This document shows, in pieces, positions 48,331 through 58,185 of a stretch of 64,000 nt of DNA; positions within the stretch are counted from its first letter, which is position 1; every line of letters starts with the position of its first letter. A model generated the notes under the pieces. It saw only the letters and a list, made by a program, of their open reading frames with translations, was not told where the DNA came from and made no database searches. Both the position numbers and the translations under genes were made by a program. The DNA comes from Mikania micrantha. Lineage: Eukaryota > Streptophyta > Magnoliopsida > Asterales > Asteraceae. The stretch is from the NCBI GenBank assembly GCA_009363875.1, contig CM018695.1, positions 67,206,907 through 67,270,906 on the forward strand, written 5' to 3'.

Positions 48331-48402
48331 TTCCATTGCCGGGAATCGAACCCGGGTCTCCTGGGTGAAAGCCAGATATCCTAACCGCTGGACGACAATG
48401 GA
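48331..48402 (-). tRNA. tRNA-Glu (UUC)
   Basis: On the minus strand the 72-nt sequence begins TCCATTGTCGTCCAGCGGTT and ends GGGTTCGATTCCCGGCAATG plus GAA. The acceptor stem TCCATTG pairs with CAATGGA. The anticodon loop reads CTTTCAC (anticodon TTC), and A and B box sequences are present. A T-rich Pol III stop (TTTTTAATTTTT) follows. Confidence 0.95.
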
Positions 48403-49370
48403 ATTGTTGATGATATTTTTTTGTTTAATTACATATTATTATGTTCCTCTTGTAGATGTAAATCTTTTTACCCATCTAAGAAATATTTCATTATGTGAAA
48501 TGTAAACTAAATGTGGCCTGTTATTGCAATATAAGTGTTTTAATCCTAAATTTTTATCAATTCTTTAAAAAAAATCATTTGAAATTGTCGCACATGTTAT
48601 TTTTATATTAAACAAGTTGTTACTAGGACCAATCCGGGTCAGGTCTTGCTGTCAGGTTGGACCAAACCTAGCTATTCCAAGCATAGATTCGAGTTGCAAT
48701 AACATAGAAGATCTACGTTAGAGGGCCCAAGGTATCTCTAAGGATACTCTGATCGACGTTCAAGTCAGTAATATATACAAGATAATAGATTTAAAAATAC
48801 ATAACAAGTAATTATATAAGATTAAAAAATAAGAGATGTGTGGTTGACAAGGCTGGCAAAGAAGAGTGTAGGGTAGTATTGTTTTGATCATTCTAGGGAC
48901 CATGACCTTGCTAAGGCATGATCAAGGAATTTATGCTAATATGAAAGAGCATAGCAGGAAAAAAGAGAGATCGAACTATGTAGAGAAGAGAGAAAGTATT
49001 ATGATGCTAAGTGTGATTTTCACTTGTAAATGGGATAGAAAAAAGTGTGAAGTGAGCCTTTATTTATACATGGAATATGCTTTACATCACCTTGCTCAAC
49101 CAAACCTCTTGAGCCTTGTTAAGGTTGGCAAGAACAATCCACTTTACGTATAGGCATACCTTGCTAAGGTTGACAAGGAGCCTGTTTAGGCATAATTACA
49201 TTTACTTATGTTTTACAAAGTGTGTTTTGCATATGAAATGGGTGTGAAATTATCACATAATAAGAATTATCACTTGTGTGATAATTATCATGTAGAGACA
49301 AAATTATCGCACACATTTGAAATTATCACATTTGACCTGAAATTCTTTGTGTTATACAAACTGAGCCACC
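48403..49370. other. Unassigned intergenic stretch before the Sirevirus fragment
   Basis: The first 180 bp are shared with 54400-54590. From about 48640 the sequence is unlike its surroundings, with short repeated phrases (CCTTGCTAAGG, TTATCACA), and may be a transposon flank. No coding signal is convincing. Confidence 0.35.
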
Positions 49371-52015
49371 TTTGCAAAGTAACCGTTGGGAAAAAACCAG
49401 CCAAAGATGCCCTTAACCAGCCTGAAAGCCCTCAGCTTATGTCACAAAACATAACTGAGAATATTCAAAGGGATGCACCCATCATTGAGTTTGCTTCTCA
49501 TGAAGCAACTTCATTAGATAAGAGACTGTCTCCCAAGTCTCCAGGTTCATATCATCCAGAAATGCCCCCCACCCATACTATCACCCAGGCTCAAGGAACC
49601 CCTGCTCTAGCTGTGGAGGAACCACTCTCTCCAACTACCCAAACTTTAATGAGAGTGGTGACACAGTTACAAGCTCGGTTCCCTGACCAAGAGCCTATTC
49701 AATCAGAGGTTGGCCCCAGTAGTTCTGAAGGGGTCAATGCAGGTGAGGCTGCCACTACTGTTGATCTTAATAAAGATCCACAGGACAGTGGTACAGGCAA
49801 TAGGACCTCACCTGCGGCAACCTATATTGGGGAGGACTTCTTTGAGGTTCTTCTCAATGAAGGGAATCCAGGGTGCCAAGAAACCACATCTGGTGGTGGA
49901 GGTGCAGGAGCTAGGCTCAGGACTCCATCGCCCCATGATTCTACTCCGGTAGAGGAGGGCACATCCACACAGGAATTGACGGCTACAATAACTTCCCTCC
50001 AAGCCAGGGTAGCTCAGTTAGAAGCTGAGGTGGCTACCCTGCGGCTTGAGGTCCAAACCAAAGATGCCACTATTCTGGACCTCAGGAGGCGTCCCCCGGT
50101 CACTCTATATCCATTTCACCCTGATCCTGCTACTACCACTTTCACCTCCCCTGATGCTACCAAAAAGGGGGAGAATATACCATCTGCAGGGTCAGGATCA
50201 GAAGCAAGAGAAGAGGAGGGTGCACAGGAAGTTACTCCATCCTTAGTCACTTTGACTGCTGAATGGGATGACTTCTTGGGTACTTATTTTCAAGATTCTT
50301 CTTCTACTTCCTCTTCTTCTGCTTCTGAGGATACAAGGGAGGTTGCCAAAGAGACTGAACAGCAAACATCAAATGTCTCTTTGGAACCTCAGTCCCCTCT
50401 TGGGACTAAGTCTCCTTCTGAGACTGCAGCTCAGGTTGGCATGGAAGACACAGCACAAGAAGAATCAATTTCCATGAAATCTGTGTCCCCTTCTGGGACT
50501 GAAGCTGCTGAAGCTCTCTCTTCCTCTCCTGAGCCCTTTGTGGAATCCAATAAGGAATCATCTAAGGGGATTGGTCAACTGGAGGAGCCAGTGAATGCTG
50601 AGGTTAACTCCGAAGCTGCAGCTGCCTCCGAAGGCCCAGTCATCCTGGATGTTTCCTCCACAGAGGAGCTACATGCCAATGAACCAGCTGGTGAGGCAAC
50701 AGAAGAAATCTCCTCTGGGGCAAAAATAACTGCTGATGACAAAGGAAAACGTAAGCTAACCCCAGAGGAGGAAGCAGAACAGGAGGAGATGAGACCAAAG
50801 AAAACAAAGGGCCGACCAAACACTTCTCTAGATGAAGAGCGAGCTAGACTCTCTGCTTTGCTAGAAGAAAAAGGTTATGACTTTGATGAAGTCATCAACT
50901 GGTCGGTACCTAGAATGGCTGCCGAGCTGGACAAGGTGCAGCAGCAAGAACAAGCTGTTGATGCATCAAAGGCCCTGAGTGTACTTACAAAGGAGCAAAA
51001 AGAGAAGGCCTACAGAGACAAGAACAAGGCCTTTCTCTTGGAATATGGCTTCCATGCTCGGCAGCTAGGCCCAATGAAGAACTCAACCATGGATATGCAT
51101 ATCAGAGATATAAAAGCCAAAGTTGCAAGAGGTGAGTTACCTTCAATTGAACAAATCAGGGCAAGAAAGGAAAGCCTAATGAGAGGCTTAGGTTTAGGGG
51201 GAGGAGCTACAATAGAATTTCCCCTCTCTGGTGCAGGGATCAGAGAGGGAGAAGAAGTCATGTGTGGGGCAGCAACAAAAGCAATGTTCCCCAAAATGTT
51301 CCCCCTAAATCCAAAAGAAGAACCAAGATCTCCTCCTTCAAGTCCAAGTATGGATAACATGCCAATCTCCTCAGTCTACAAAAAGGGTAAGAAGACTACA
51401 AGGAAACAATCAATACCAAACCCTGATCCTGAGAGACATACACAGGCTGAAGAGAGGAGAACAGAACCCTCAAGGGATGAGGATATTGGGCCACAGTCTA
51501 CTGCAACAACAGGTGCAGCAGTAGAATCAACTGTGGAAGCCCAACAGGCCAGAGTTCTGAGGAGTCAAGCCACTGCTCAAGACAAACCAAGATTCACAAG
51601 AAGAAAGAGCATGGCTAAAAGGAAAAAGGAAACAAAAACCATCCCCTTAGACTCTGAGCCTGATACAACACTCTCAGTACTTGTAGCCACATCTGAAGCA
51701 ACTCCCAAAACTACACAAACCCCAGAAGACATGAGGGATATCAGCAGATTAATGCATGAGCATTCATACATCCCTTTGGTAAATTGGAGCTTCAATGCAC
51801 AAGAAAGGATATTCATCCTCACCGACTACAATGGAGAAATAAAACTGGTGGATCTTTTGCATCTGATGACATTGGCAAAACCCTATATATTTGATCTAGA
51901 TATGCTCCCTCTCAATAATCCTGACAATGGAGCAGATGGGAGGTCAGCTATCAGATTAATTAGAAAAAGGGCACAGGTACTGAGGGGTACATGGAAGCCA
52001 AGGTTTATGCCTTAG
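49208..52015 (+). CDS. Sirevirus env-like/third ORF protein (partial element)
   Basis: A 935-codon open frame. The credible Sirevirus part starts after about 49370; the first 55 codons read through flanking DNA. It is rich in Ser, Glu and Pro, with a leucine-heptad coiled coil near residues 258-298 (LTATITSLQARVAQLEAEVA) and a basic stretch (GKRKLTPEEEAEQEEMRPKK). The conserved-looking C-terminal part has SALLEEKGYDFDEVINWSVP and MHEHSYIPLVNWSFN. It ends 31 bp before a purine tract (AGGGGGAGA) and the LTR. Position between pol and the 3' LTR is where Sireviruses carry an extra env-like ORF of unclear function. Gag and pol are absent here. Confidence 0.55.
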   Translation: MFYKVCFAYEMGVKLSHNKNYHLCDNYHVETKLSHTFEIITFDLKFFVLYKLSHLCKVTVGKKPAKDALNQPESPQLMSQNITENIQRDAPIIEFASHEATSLDKRLSPKSPGSYHPEMPPTHTITQAQGTPALAVEEPLSPTTQTLMRVVTQLQARFPDQEPIQSEVGPSSSEGVNAGEAATTVDLNKDPQDSGTGNRTSPAATYIGEDFFEVLLNEGNPGCQETTSGGGGAGARLRTPSPHDSTPVEEGTSTQELTATITSLQARVAQLEAEVATLRLEVQTKDATILDLRRRPPVTLYPFHPDPATTTFTSPDATKKGENIPSAGSGSEAREEEGAQEVTPSLVTLTAEWDDFLGTYFQDSSSTSSSSASEDTREVAKETEQQTSNVSLEPQSPLGTKSPSETAAQVGMEDTAQEESISMKSVSPSGTEAAEALSSSPEPFVESNKESSKGIGQLEEPVNAEVNSEAAAASEGPVILDVSSTEELHANEPAGEATEEISSGAKITADDKGKRKLTPEEEAEQEEMRPKKTKGRPNTSLDEERARLSALLEEKGYDFDEVINWSVPRMAAELDKVQQQEQAVDASKALSVLTKEQKEKAYRDKNKAFLLEYGFHARQLGPMKNSTMDMHIRDIKAKVARGELPSIEQIRARKESLMRGLGLGGGATIEFPLSGAGIREGEEVMCGAATKAMFPKMFPLNPKEEPRSPPSSPSMDNMPISSVYKKGKKTTRKQSIPNPDPERHTQAEERRTEPSRDEDIGPQSTATTGAAVESTVEAQQARVLRSQATAQDKPRFTRRKSMAKRKKETKTIPLDSEPDTTLSVLVATSEATPKTTQTPEDMRDISRLMHEHSYIPLVNWSFNAQERIFILTDYNGEIKLVDLLHLMTLAKPYIFDLDMLPLNNPDNGADGRSAIRLIRKRAQVLRGTWKPRFMP

Positions 52016-52046
52016 AAGTTTTGGTAGCATCAGCCTAGGGGGAGAC

Positions 52047-52877
52047 TGTAAAGACTAATAAAGGCTGATGCTCACCAAACTTCTTGTTTTGTCTAAGTAT
52101 AGGAGTCTCTTTGAATAAACACCTTCGGAAGGAAGAAGTGATTCTTCGGAAGCAACATTGCTTCCGAAGGATAACTGGTTTCTGCCGAAGGTTGTACAAG
52201 ACAACTGCTTCCGAGGAATCCTCTAATGCTCGGAAGACAAAGACTTCCGAGGAATCTTCTTATGCACACAAGACAAAGACTTCCGAGGTTTATCCTCTGA
52301 CAAAGACTGTAGCAGCTTACTCTCATAGTACAAAAGGTACTGACACAAGACATGCTGGTCTGAGTAAAGACAAAGACAACATGTAATGAGTCAGATAAAG
52401 CGCCTTACCTCTCCCATGCTGCATTAAATGCAAAAGATCATCTGAAGCCTTGAAGATCAACAACATTAAATGTCTTTTGTATTTAATAGTCCTTTGTAAA
52501 GTCAGTGTCTATTAATGTAATGATCATGACTGAGTGTCTTAGCCTGTTAAGACACTCAACATACTAGAATAAGCTTTACTTTATGTACTTGTCTAGTATA
52601 CCCAACTTGTATTCCTAAGTGTATACGGTTGTAGCCTCGGCTATATAACCTCCCAATGTATTGTTGCTTGAAGTGTGCTTGCTTGTATACTTCCACTTTG
52701 AGAGAAATATATCCTTGAGCTTGAATTATTCTTGTGTTCTTAATATTGTTCAAAGATTATTATTGTGTCACTTTGAGTGAAATTGTGAGATCATTCTAAC
52801 AGAACATTCCGCATCTGTTAGAATTAAGTAAGAAATACTTGTGAAGTGTTGTTTAGAGATAACAACCCGATCCTACA
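52047..52877 (+). repeat. 3' LTR of Sirevirus fragment
   Basis: 831 bp from TGTAAAGACTAATAAAGG to CCGATCCTACA. It contains repeated CTTCCGA(A/G)G boxes, a TATA-like GGCTATATAACC at about 52640 and a GAAGTGTGCTTGC leader. Its right neighbour is PP2 exon sequence starting GAATCCAAAAG, so the element had inserted into a PP2 exon copy. The 5' end of the element is not in the window. Confidence 0.8.
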
Positions 52878-52914
52878 GAATCCAAAAGTTGTCACTAGAT
52901 ACGAATTATGCATG

Positions 52915-53454
52915 CAGGGGCGTCTCCGAGAATTCGAGTGCCCCGTGCGAAAAGGGAAAAAAAGGCCCCTTAGATTAGCTCTTCACAATTTATATTGTCT
53001 AGGATTTCGCTCTCAATAGCTATCATTGCCAATCCATTAAGTCGTTCTTGGGACATTGTTGATCGTAGGTAAGATTTCAATAATTTCAACTTAGAAAAAC
53101 TCTTTTCAGCAGATGTAACTGTGACTGGAATAGTCAACAAGATTCTATAAGCAATGGTTGCAATCGGATGATCGTCTCTGTCTCTGGTTCCCGCTCCCTT
53201 ATTTGCGTATCAGATACATACTTCTTTTTTTTTTCTTTTTGGGCTAGCCGAATGGGCCTTGTAGATGTGCCTATTGTTTTTTTTTTTTATCATTTATTGG
53301 GCCTTGTAGTTTAATCTATAGAATGCTATAATGAGACAATTGAATTTTTATAAAAAATATATAGTATATATAAAATTTTTTTTATAAAATTGTGCCCCTA
53401 AAAACGATGGGCCCTGTGTGGGAGGGGGTTTGCACCCCCTCCAAGCCGCCCCTG
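52915..53454 (-). mobile_element. hAT element, 540 bp, with 8-bp TSD
   Basis: Ends CAGGGGCG and CGCCCCTG are perfect inverted 8-mers. The target duplication TATGCATG occurs at 52907-52914 and 53455-53462. It carries only the last part of a transposase gene, so it is non-autonomous. Confidence 0.92.
52970..53185 (-). pseudogene. hAT transposase C-terminal dimerisation fragment
   Basis: The minus-strand reading ends TAA at 52970. It encodes HPIATIAYRILLTIPVTV, TSAEKSFSKLKLLKSYLRST, MSQERLNGLAMIAIESE and a short tail, the typical hAT family C-terminal dimerisation region. The N-terminal zinc finger and catalytic core are missing. Confidence 0.85.
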
Positions 53455-54323
53455 TATGCATGTCATCTTGTATTCAAGCTATCACAAAAATGTCATGGGT
53501 TGCATTGTCCGACGCAAGTACAGGATTTATTCCTTAGAAAAACAACGAGCTTAAAATTCTTTATTTTAGATCTCCAAGATTTATAAATTTACATAGAAAT
53601 GAAAGGATTCCTCGATACAGATTAGATGGATTGATGGAAGTTATTGTGTGGGAATTCAACTCGATTAACACGACAAGTGATCATTGTCTCCATATGAGTT
53701 TGAAGTTGAAATGTTATGTAGGAACTATGTCTGGTCTTATTGTATATGGCATCGAATTTCGACCCATATGGAAAGAGAAGAAACTTTGATCATGTTATGT
53801 CCTTGATATCATTTATTAACTTTGTAAGGTATGCCCATAAAAATTGATTTACATTTTCCGATTTTCAGTTATACTCAATAAGCAACCTAGGTTACTCTTA
53901 GATTGAATTAAAAACTAAAGAACAAACAAACAGTGAAATCACACATATAGCAAGCTGCTAGCAATACGAAGGGTCAAAAGGGGTATACAAATGCATATCA
54001 ATCACTAAACATATGCCATATAACTTGATTCGCCAAAGGCCTAAATGTAAATTCAACAAGAAACACAAGATTAAAAACAAAGATTAACCCACCATACGTT
54101 TCATGAAGATGAAGATCCAACTGAATTGACGGCACAGTGTTTAAAAAAAATCAATAAAAAATGGGTGAATTACATATTTCTCCTTCTTAAGTTGCAAAAT
54201 TACATATTTTCCCAAAGTACTATTTTTTAATACATAATATACAATGGTATTAAAGCATGATTCGAGGAAATATATAATTTTACAAGTTAAAAAGAGAAAA
54301 TATGTAAATGCTTCTAAAAATAA

Positions 54324-54393
54324 TTCATTGGTAGGAATCGAACCCTGCCTCATTGGTGAAAGCCTGATATAATTAACGATGGACAACAACATA
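54324..54393 (-). pseudogene. tRNA-Glu pseudogene
   Basis: It matches the intact tRNA at 48331-48402 in the T-arm (GGTTCGATTCC) and the anticodon region (GGCTTTCACC). The acceptor stem no longer pairs and the D-arm is altered. It sits at the same position relative to the PP2 exon relic, so it belongs to the same tandem duplication. Confidence 0.85.
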
Positions 54394-54919
54394 ATTGCTT
54401 AAAATGATTTGTTTTTTTTTTGTTTTGTTTTCTTTTTTGTCACATTCCCTCTCGTAGATGTAAATATGAATGTATGTCTAACAACGTGATTTGATTATAA
54501 CAAATATTTCATCCTGTGAAATGTAAAAATGTGGTTTGCTATTGCAATATAATTTACTATGTGTTTTAATTCTAAATTTTTATCAATCCTTTGATTGTAC
54601 CACAAACTTCTCTTTTAACCGTACTGCGAACATCAATACATCATCACATGCATCCCACCGCAACGCGTGTAAAAAAGCACGTTGCAATTAAATTCACAAC
54701 GAATATGATACCGAACTAACCGACATGAGGATCGATCTCTACGGTTGCATCAACCTGAAACGACTTACGTCGTTATAGTAGGCGCCTAGGCGGTTGAGGC
54801 AATGACACGACGGTCTCCGACAGTTACGGCGTTTACATGGTGGTTCCAGCGGTTATGATTGTTTCTGACAGTTACAAAGGTTTTTGACGGTTACGGTGTA
54901 TGAGCTTGAATATTGAATA

Positions 54920-57068
54920 TGTGACAATTGCATATGAGAATTACATCATCAATGATCGATAACACATTTAGTCATGCTTGAAATCCATGTTGATTTAGCG
55001 ATTGTAATTATTACAGGTTAAAGTATGCGAGAAATGGTGAACATAGGCGAAAACCATGCGCGAAACGGAGTTCCGGATTCTTCGGAATCGCAAAACGAAG
55101 AAAATTACAAAAATATCAAAATTAGTGATGCTAGGCGGTACGCCTAGCCCCAGCCACCTACGCTTGGCGGTACGCGCGGATGGAAAAAACTATCTGAGAA
55201 CCAAGGTTCCGCGTGCTACGCCCAGTGCCAAACAACACGCGAGGCGGTACACCTGGTGTGTGGCGGTTTGGCAGATCAGATCAAAATATCAGTTTCATGC
55301 AAGAATAATATCATTTTCATCTTTCTCGAACTTACACCTCCACAGACGAAAAACTTCGACCTTGAAGCATCAAATCTCAATTCTAAGGCCATCAGATTGT
55401 ATGTTTGAAGCCAGGGAACGTATCTATGAGTGTTGATCGTTGATTTGTAACCAAAAATCCGTCTGATTAGGTAACGGTTCGTTTTAACCTTATAGTTTGT
55501 TAATGGTTGATTAGATCTTGTTTTTGAACGTAATGGTATAGTTAGGGTTGTTGATTATTGCCTAGATGATGACTAGGAATGATTATAAACGAAGAACTCA
55601 ACGTGTTAACGGGTAAATCCTTGTTTTGATCCGTTGTAATGCCCGGTTTTCATGAAACTATAACCATGGTTACAATGGTTTAAACCATTTGATTGTGACA
55701 ATGTATGTGATTAGTTTGATTAATTCTTGAAATGCAAGGTTAAATTCAAGTGTTTCAACGTAATCACAATCATTAACATATTCATTGGAATAATTATCTG
55801 ATGTTTATGATAACAGTCAGATTAGCACGTTAAACTAAACCTATTCCAATGTCACATTGTGATGTTTCATGATATCCGGACAATCAATAACAAGGATTGA
55901 TCAATTCTAAGCCATAAATCCATCTAGAAACTGTTTCAGCACTATAATTAACAACAATAACTATTTGGTTAATTTGAGATTATTCTGATTAATCAAACGT
56001 GGCATCAACATTGTATAAGGAACCTGAATAAGTATAGGTTCCTATATTATCATACATTGTATGATATGACACTAAATTAAATAATTAAAAACCTAATATC
56101 GGTTTGATTTACTTTCATTGCAATGTATTTGACATTGGACGTTCAGAAAGATCTAATGAGTAAGTTAAAACATGAATAACTTGTTAAACATAAACTAATG
56201 CAGAATTTAGCTACCAAGATCATTTTGCGTGTGATTTCACTACTCTTGTGACTTCCGGTGAGTTTCATACAACCCCTTTTATCTTTAATGTTTTATAAAC
56301 ATCGGGGTATTTCTGTAAATCTGATCTGAACATTTGATATGTATTACTTTTATCTGTGTGATTTAATGTGACTCTTGTAAGATTTAATGGGATTTTGCCG
56401 TTAGTATCTTTATCACAGTATCAAAAGTCCTCATCCCTCGAAACTGTATCTAGTGAACCCATGTGGGGCCGAACATGCATCAAAGATAGTACTATCGGCT
56501 AACAACCTATTCACTGGGAGGTTTGCATCTCCCCTTGTGTGCATGTTTGTTACATGTTTCCGAAACACCTTCTTAATGTTAGTGATAGACATTAAGATAA
56601 TGAGGCATTAAGATATTTACCGACGGGTAGTATCTTCGTAAAACGTAGAACTGTCCGAAAGGAATTAGATACGGGTCCCATGGTTATCTTGAACTGTATA
56701 TCTTGAGAACTTGCATATCATATCATATGGTTTAACTTGAACTTTACGAACTCACCAGCTTTGTGGTGATTTTTTTTAAATTTAAAACTTTTGCAGGGAG
56801 ACGGTGACCAACGGTGAGGCTGAACTTTCAAACACTTGTAATTAAATAAGCCGGATTGTGTAATAAACTCACTTTGTAAACTGTAAGTGTGATTGTGAAT
56901 AACGAAACCTTGTAATGTGTTTACTTTAAATTAATCTGTGTGTTGTGATACTGGATCAAGTAAGTCACACCTCATATCTGAGACATCACCACTATGCTTC
57001 TGCAACCTTATCAGAGTGACGAGTGACGAATGACATCATCTCAAGTGGCGAGAGGTGGGGGTGTGACA
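54920..57068 (+). mobile_element. Solo LTR related to the 2331-11732 Gypsy family
   Basis: 2149 bp from TGTGACAATTGC to GGGGGTGTGACA, flanked by GAATA (54915-54919 and 57069-57073). It shares long blocks with the Gypsy LTR (CATGCTTGAAATCCA, GCGCGAAACGGAGTT, TTAGGGTTGTTGATTATTGC, TTGTAATGCCCGGTTT) but is diverged. In place of the TCGCGGTACGCGA hairpins it has GCTAGGCG/CGCCTAGC around GTA at 55130-55148. No internal region. Confidence 0.88.
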
Positions 57069-57073
57069 GAATA

Positions 57074-58185
57074 ACACTCTTGAAATCAGTCTTTCCGCAC
57101 TATATAAGTACCCCACTTTCGAAACCGATGTCTAGATCGTTCTTTACTGTTGGATCAACCTGAAATAAAATTTGAACCGTAAAGTCGACAGTTTCGCTGG
57201 TTGAATTACAGCTTCCGAATATTACAGCGGTTACATGGCAATTTTAGACGTTTACGGTACACGAGCTTGAAGAATAAAGAATACTTCAGAAATCAATATT
57301 TTCACACTGTAATTACCCTATTGCATTCGTTGTTATTATTGAGAGGAAAACAGCCAACACATTTTAGATTGTGTTTCTACAGAAGTTTTTATTATAAATT
57401 CGTCTACTATATGTTATTACCGGAAAAATTGGAAAGGCAAAGGACTAGCGATCGGAAATTCGGAATCAATCTACGAACCACATACTCGTGTGTTAAGGGT
57501 TGGCAACGAGATCATATTGACTGATGAAATCATTGTTATCAGTTCGGGTCTAAATGGATTGTTCTTAAAAAAAACATAAATCTAGTTTAACTTAAGATGT
57601 GTTATAAATAAACAAATAATTCATTTGGATAATTTTTAGTGATTTTTTCATCAAATATGTTATTAATCATTTTTAAATGTTTAAATCCATTGTATTTACA
57701 TAGTTTTTGGTTACTCATCTTGACTCGCATTGTGTTTAAGTGCTATCCATCTCAACCCATTCAATATTATCATGTTACTCATTTCAACCCATTATACTAC
57801 AATTATTTACCCAAACCAACCGATTTCCTTTGATATGGTTAAAAATTGTCACCTCTAATTTGTTTCGTAAAAACATTAAATCGAACGGATATAAAGTAGA
57901 TGGGTTATAAGCAAGGGTTCGTGTGTATAAGTTTATTATTAGAGTATAAGAGTTGGCAACGTTGGTTTTGGATAACAAGATGTCATAAAATAAGCATTAA
58001 AAAAAAGGGCAAGAGCAAGCAAAGTCAATGGCATATAGAGACAACTTGAAGATCAACAACAACAAAAAATTATCTCAATTTACACAAGAATAAGGCATAG
58101 AATGTTTTGTAAACACCACAAATCGCGTATTCCTGAACAAGACCTCACCCTCAAACACGCGATGAAACTACAATAAACGGATTTA
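57074..58185. other. Intergenic region 3' of the syntaxin gene
   Basis: 57074-57290 resembles 54745-54919 in phrases such as GGATCAACCTGAAA, GCGGTTACATGG and GAGCTTGAA, suggesting an older local duplication. The rest is AT-rich and holds no recognisable gene. Confidence 0.4.

Larger units (their letters stand above)
52878..53790 (+). pseudogene. PP2 domain exon fragment (second copy), split by hAT insertion
   Basis: Positions 52878-52914 and 53463-53790 align with the last exon at 47219-47560. Shared phrases are AAAAGTTGTC, TGTATTCAAGCTATC, AAAAATGTCATGG, GATGGATTGATGGAAGTTAT, GTCTGGTCTT and GAATTTCGAC. The frame is lost in the middle (frameshift near 53580, premature stops). The 5' side is cut off by the Sirevirus LTR. 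It is the relic of a tandem duplicate of the kinase-PP2 gene 3' end. Confidence 0.85.

Noticed and set aside
54324..54393. Second functional tRNA-Glu
   Set aside because: The acceptor stem is unpaired and the D-arm is altered compared with 48331-48402.
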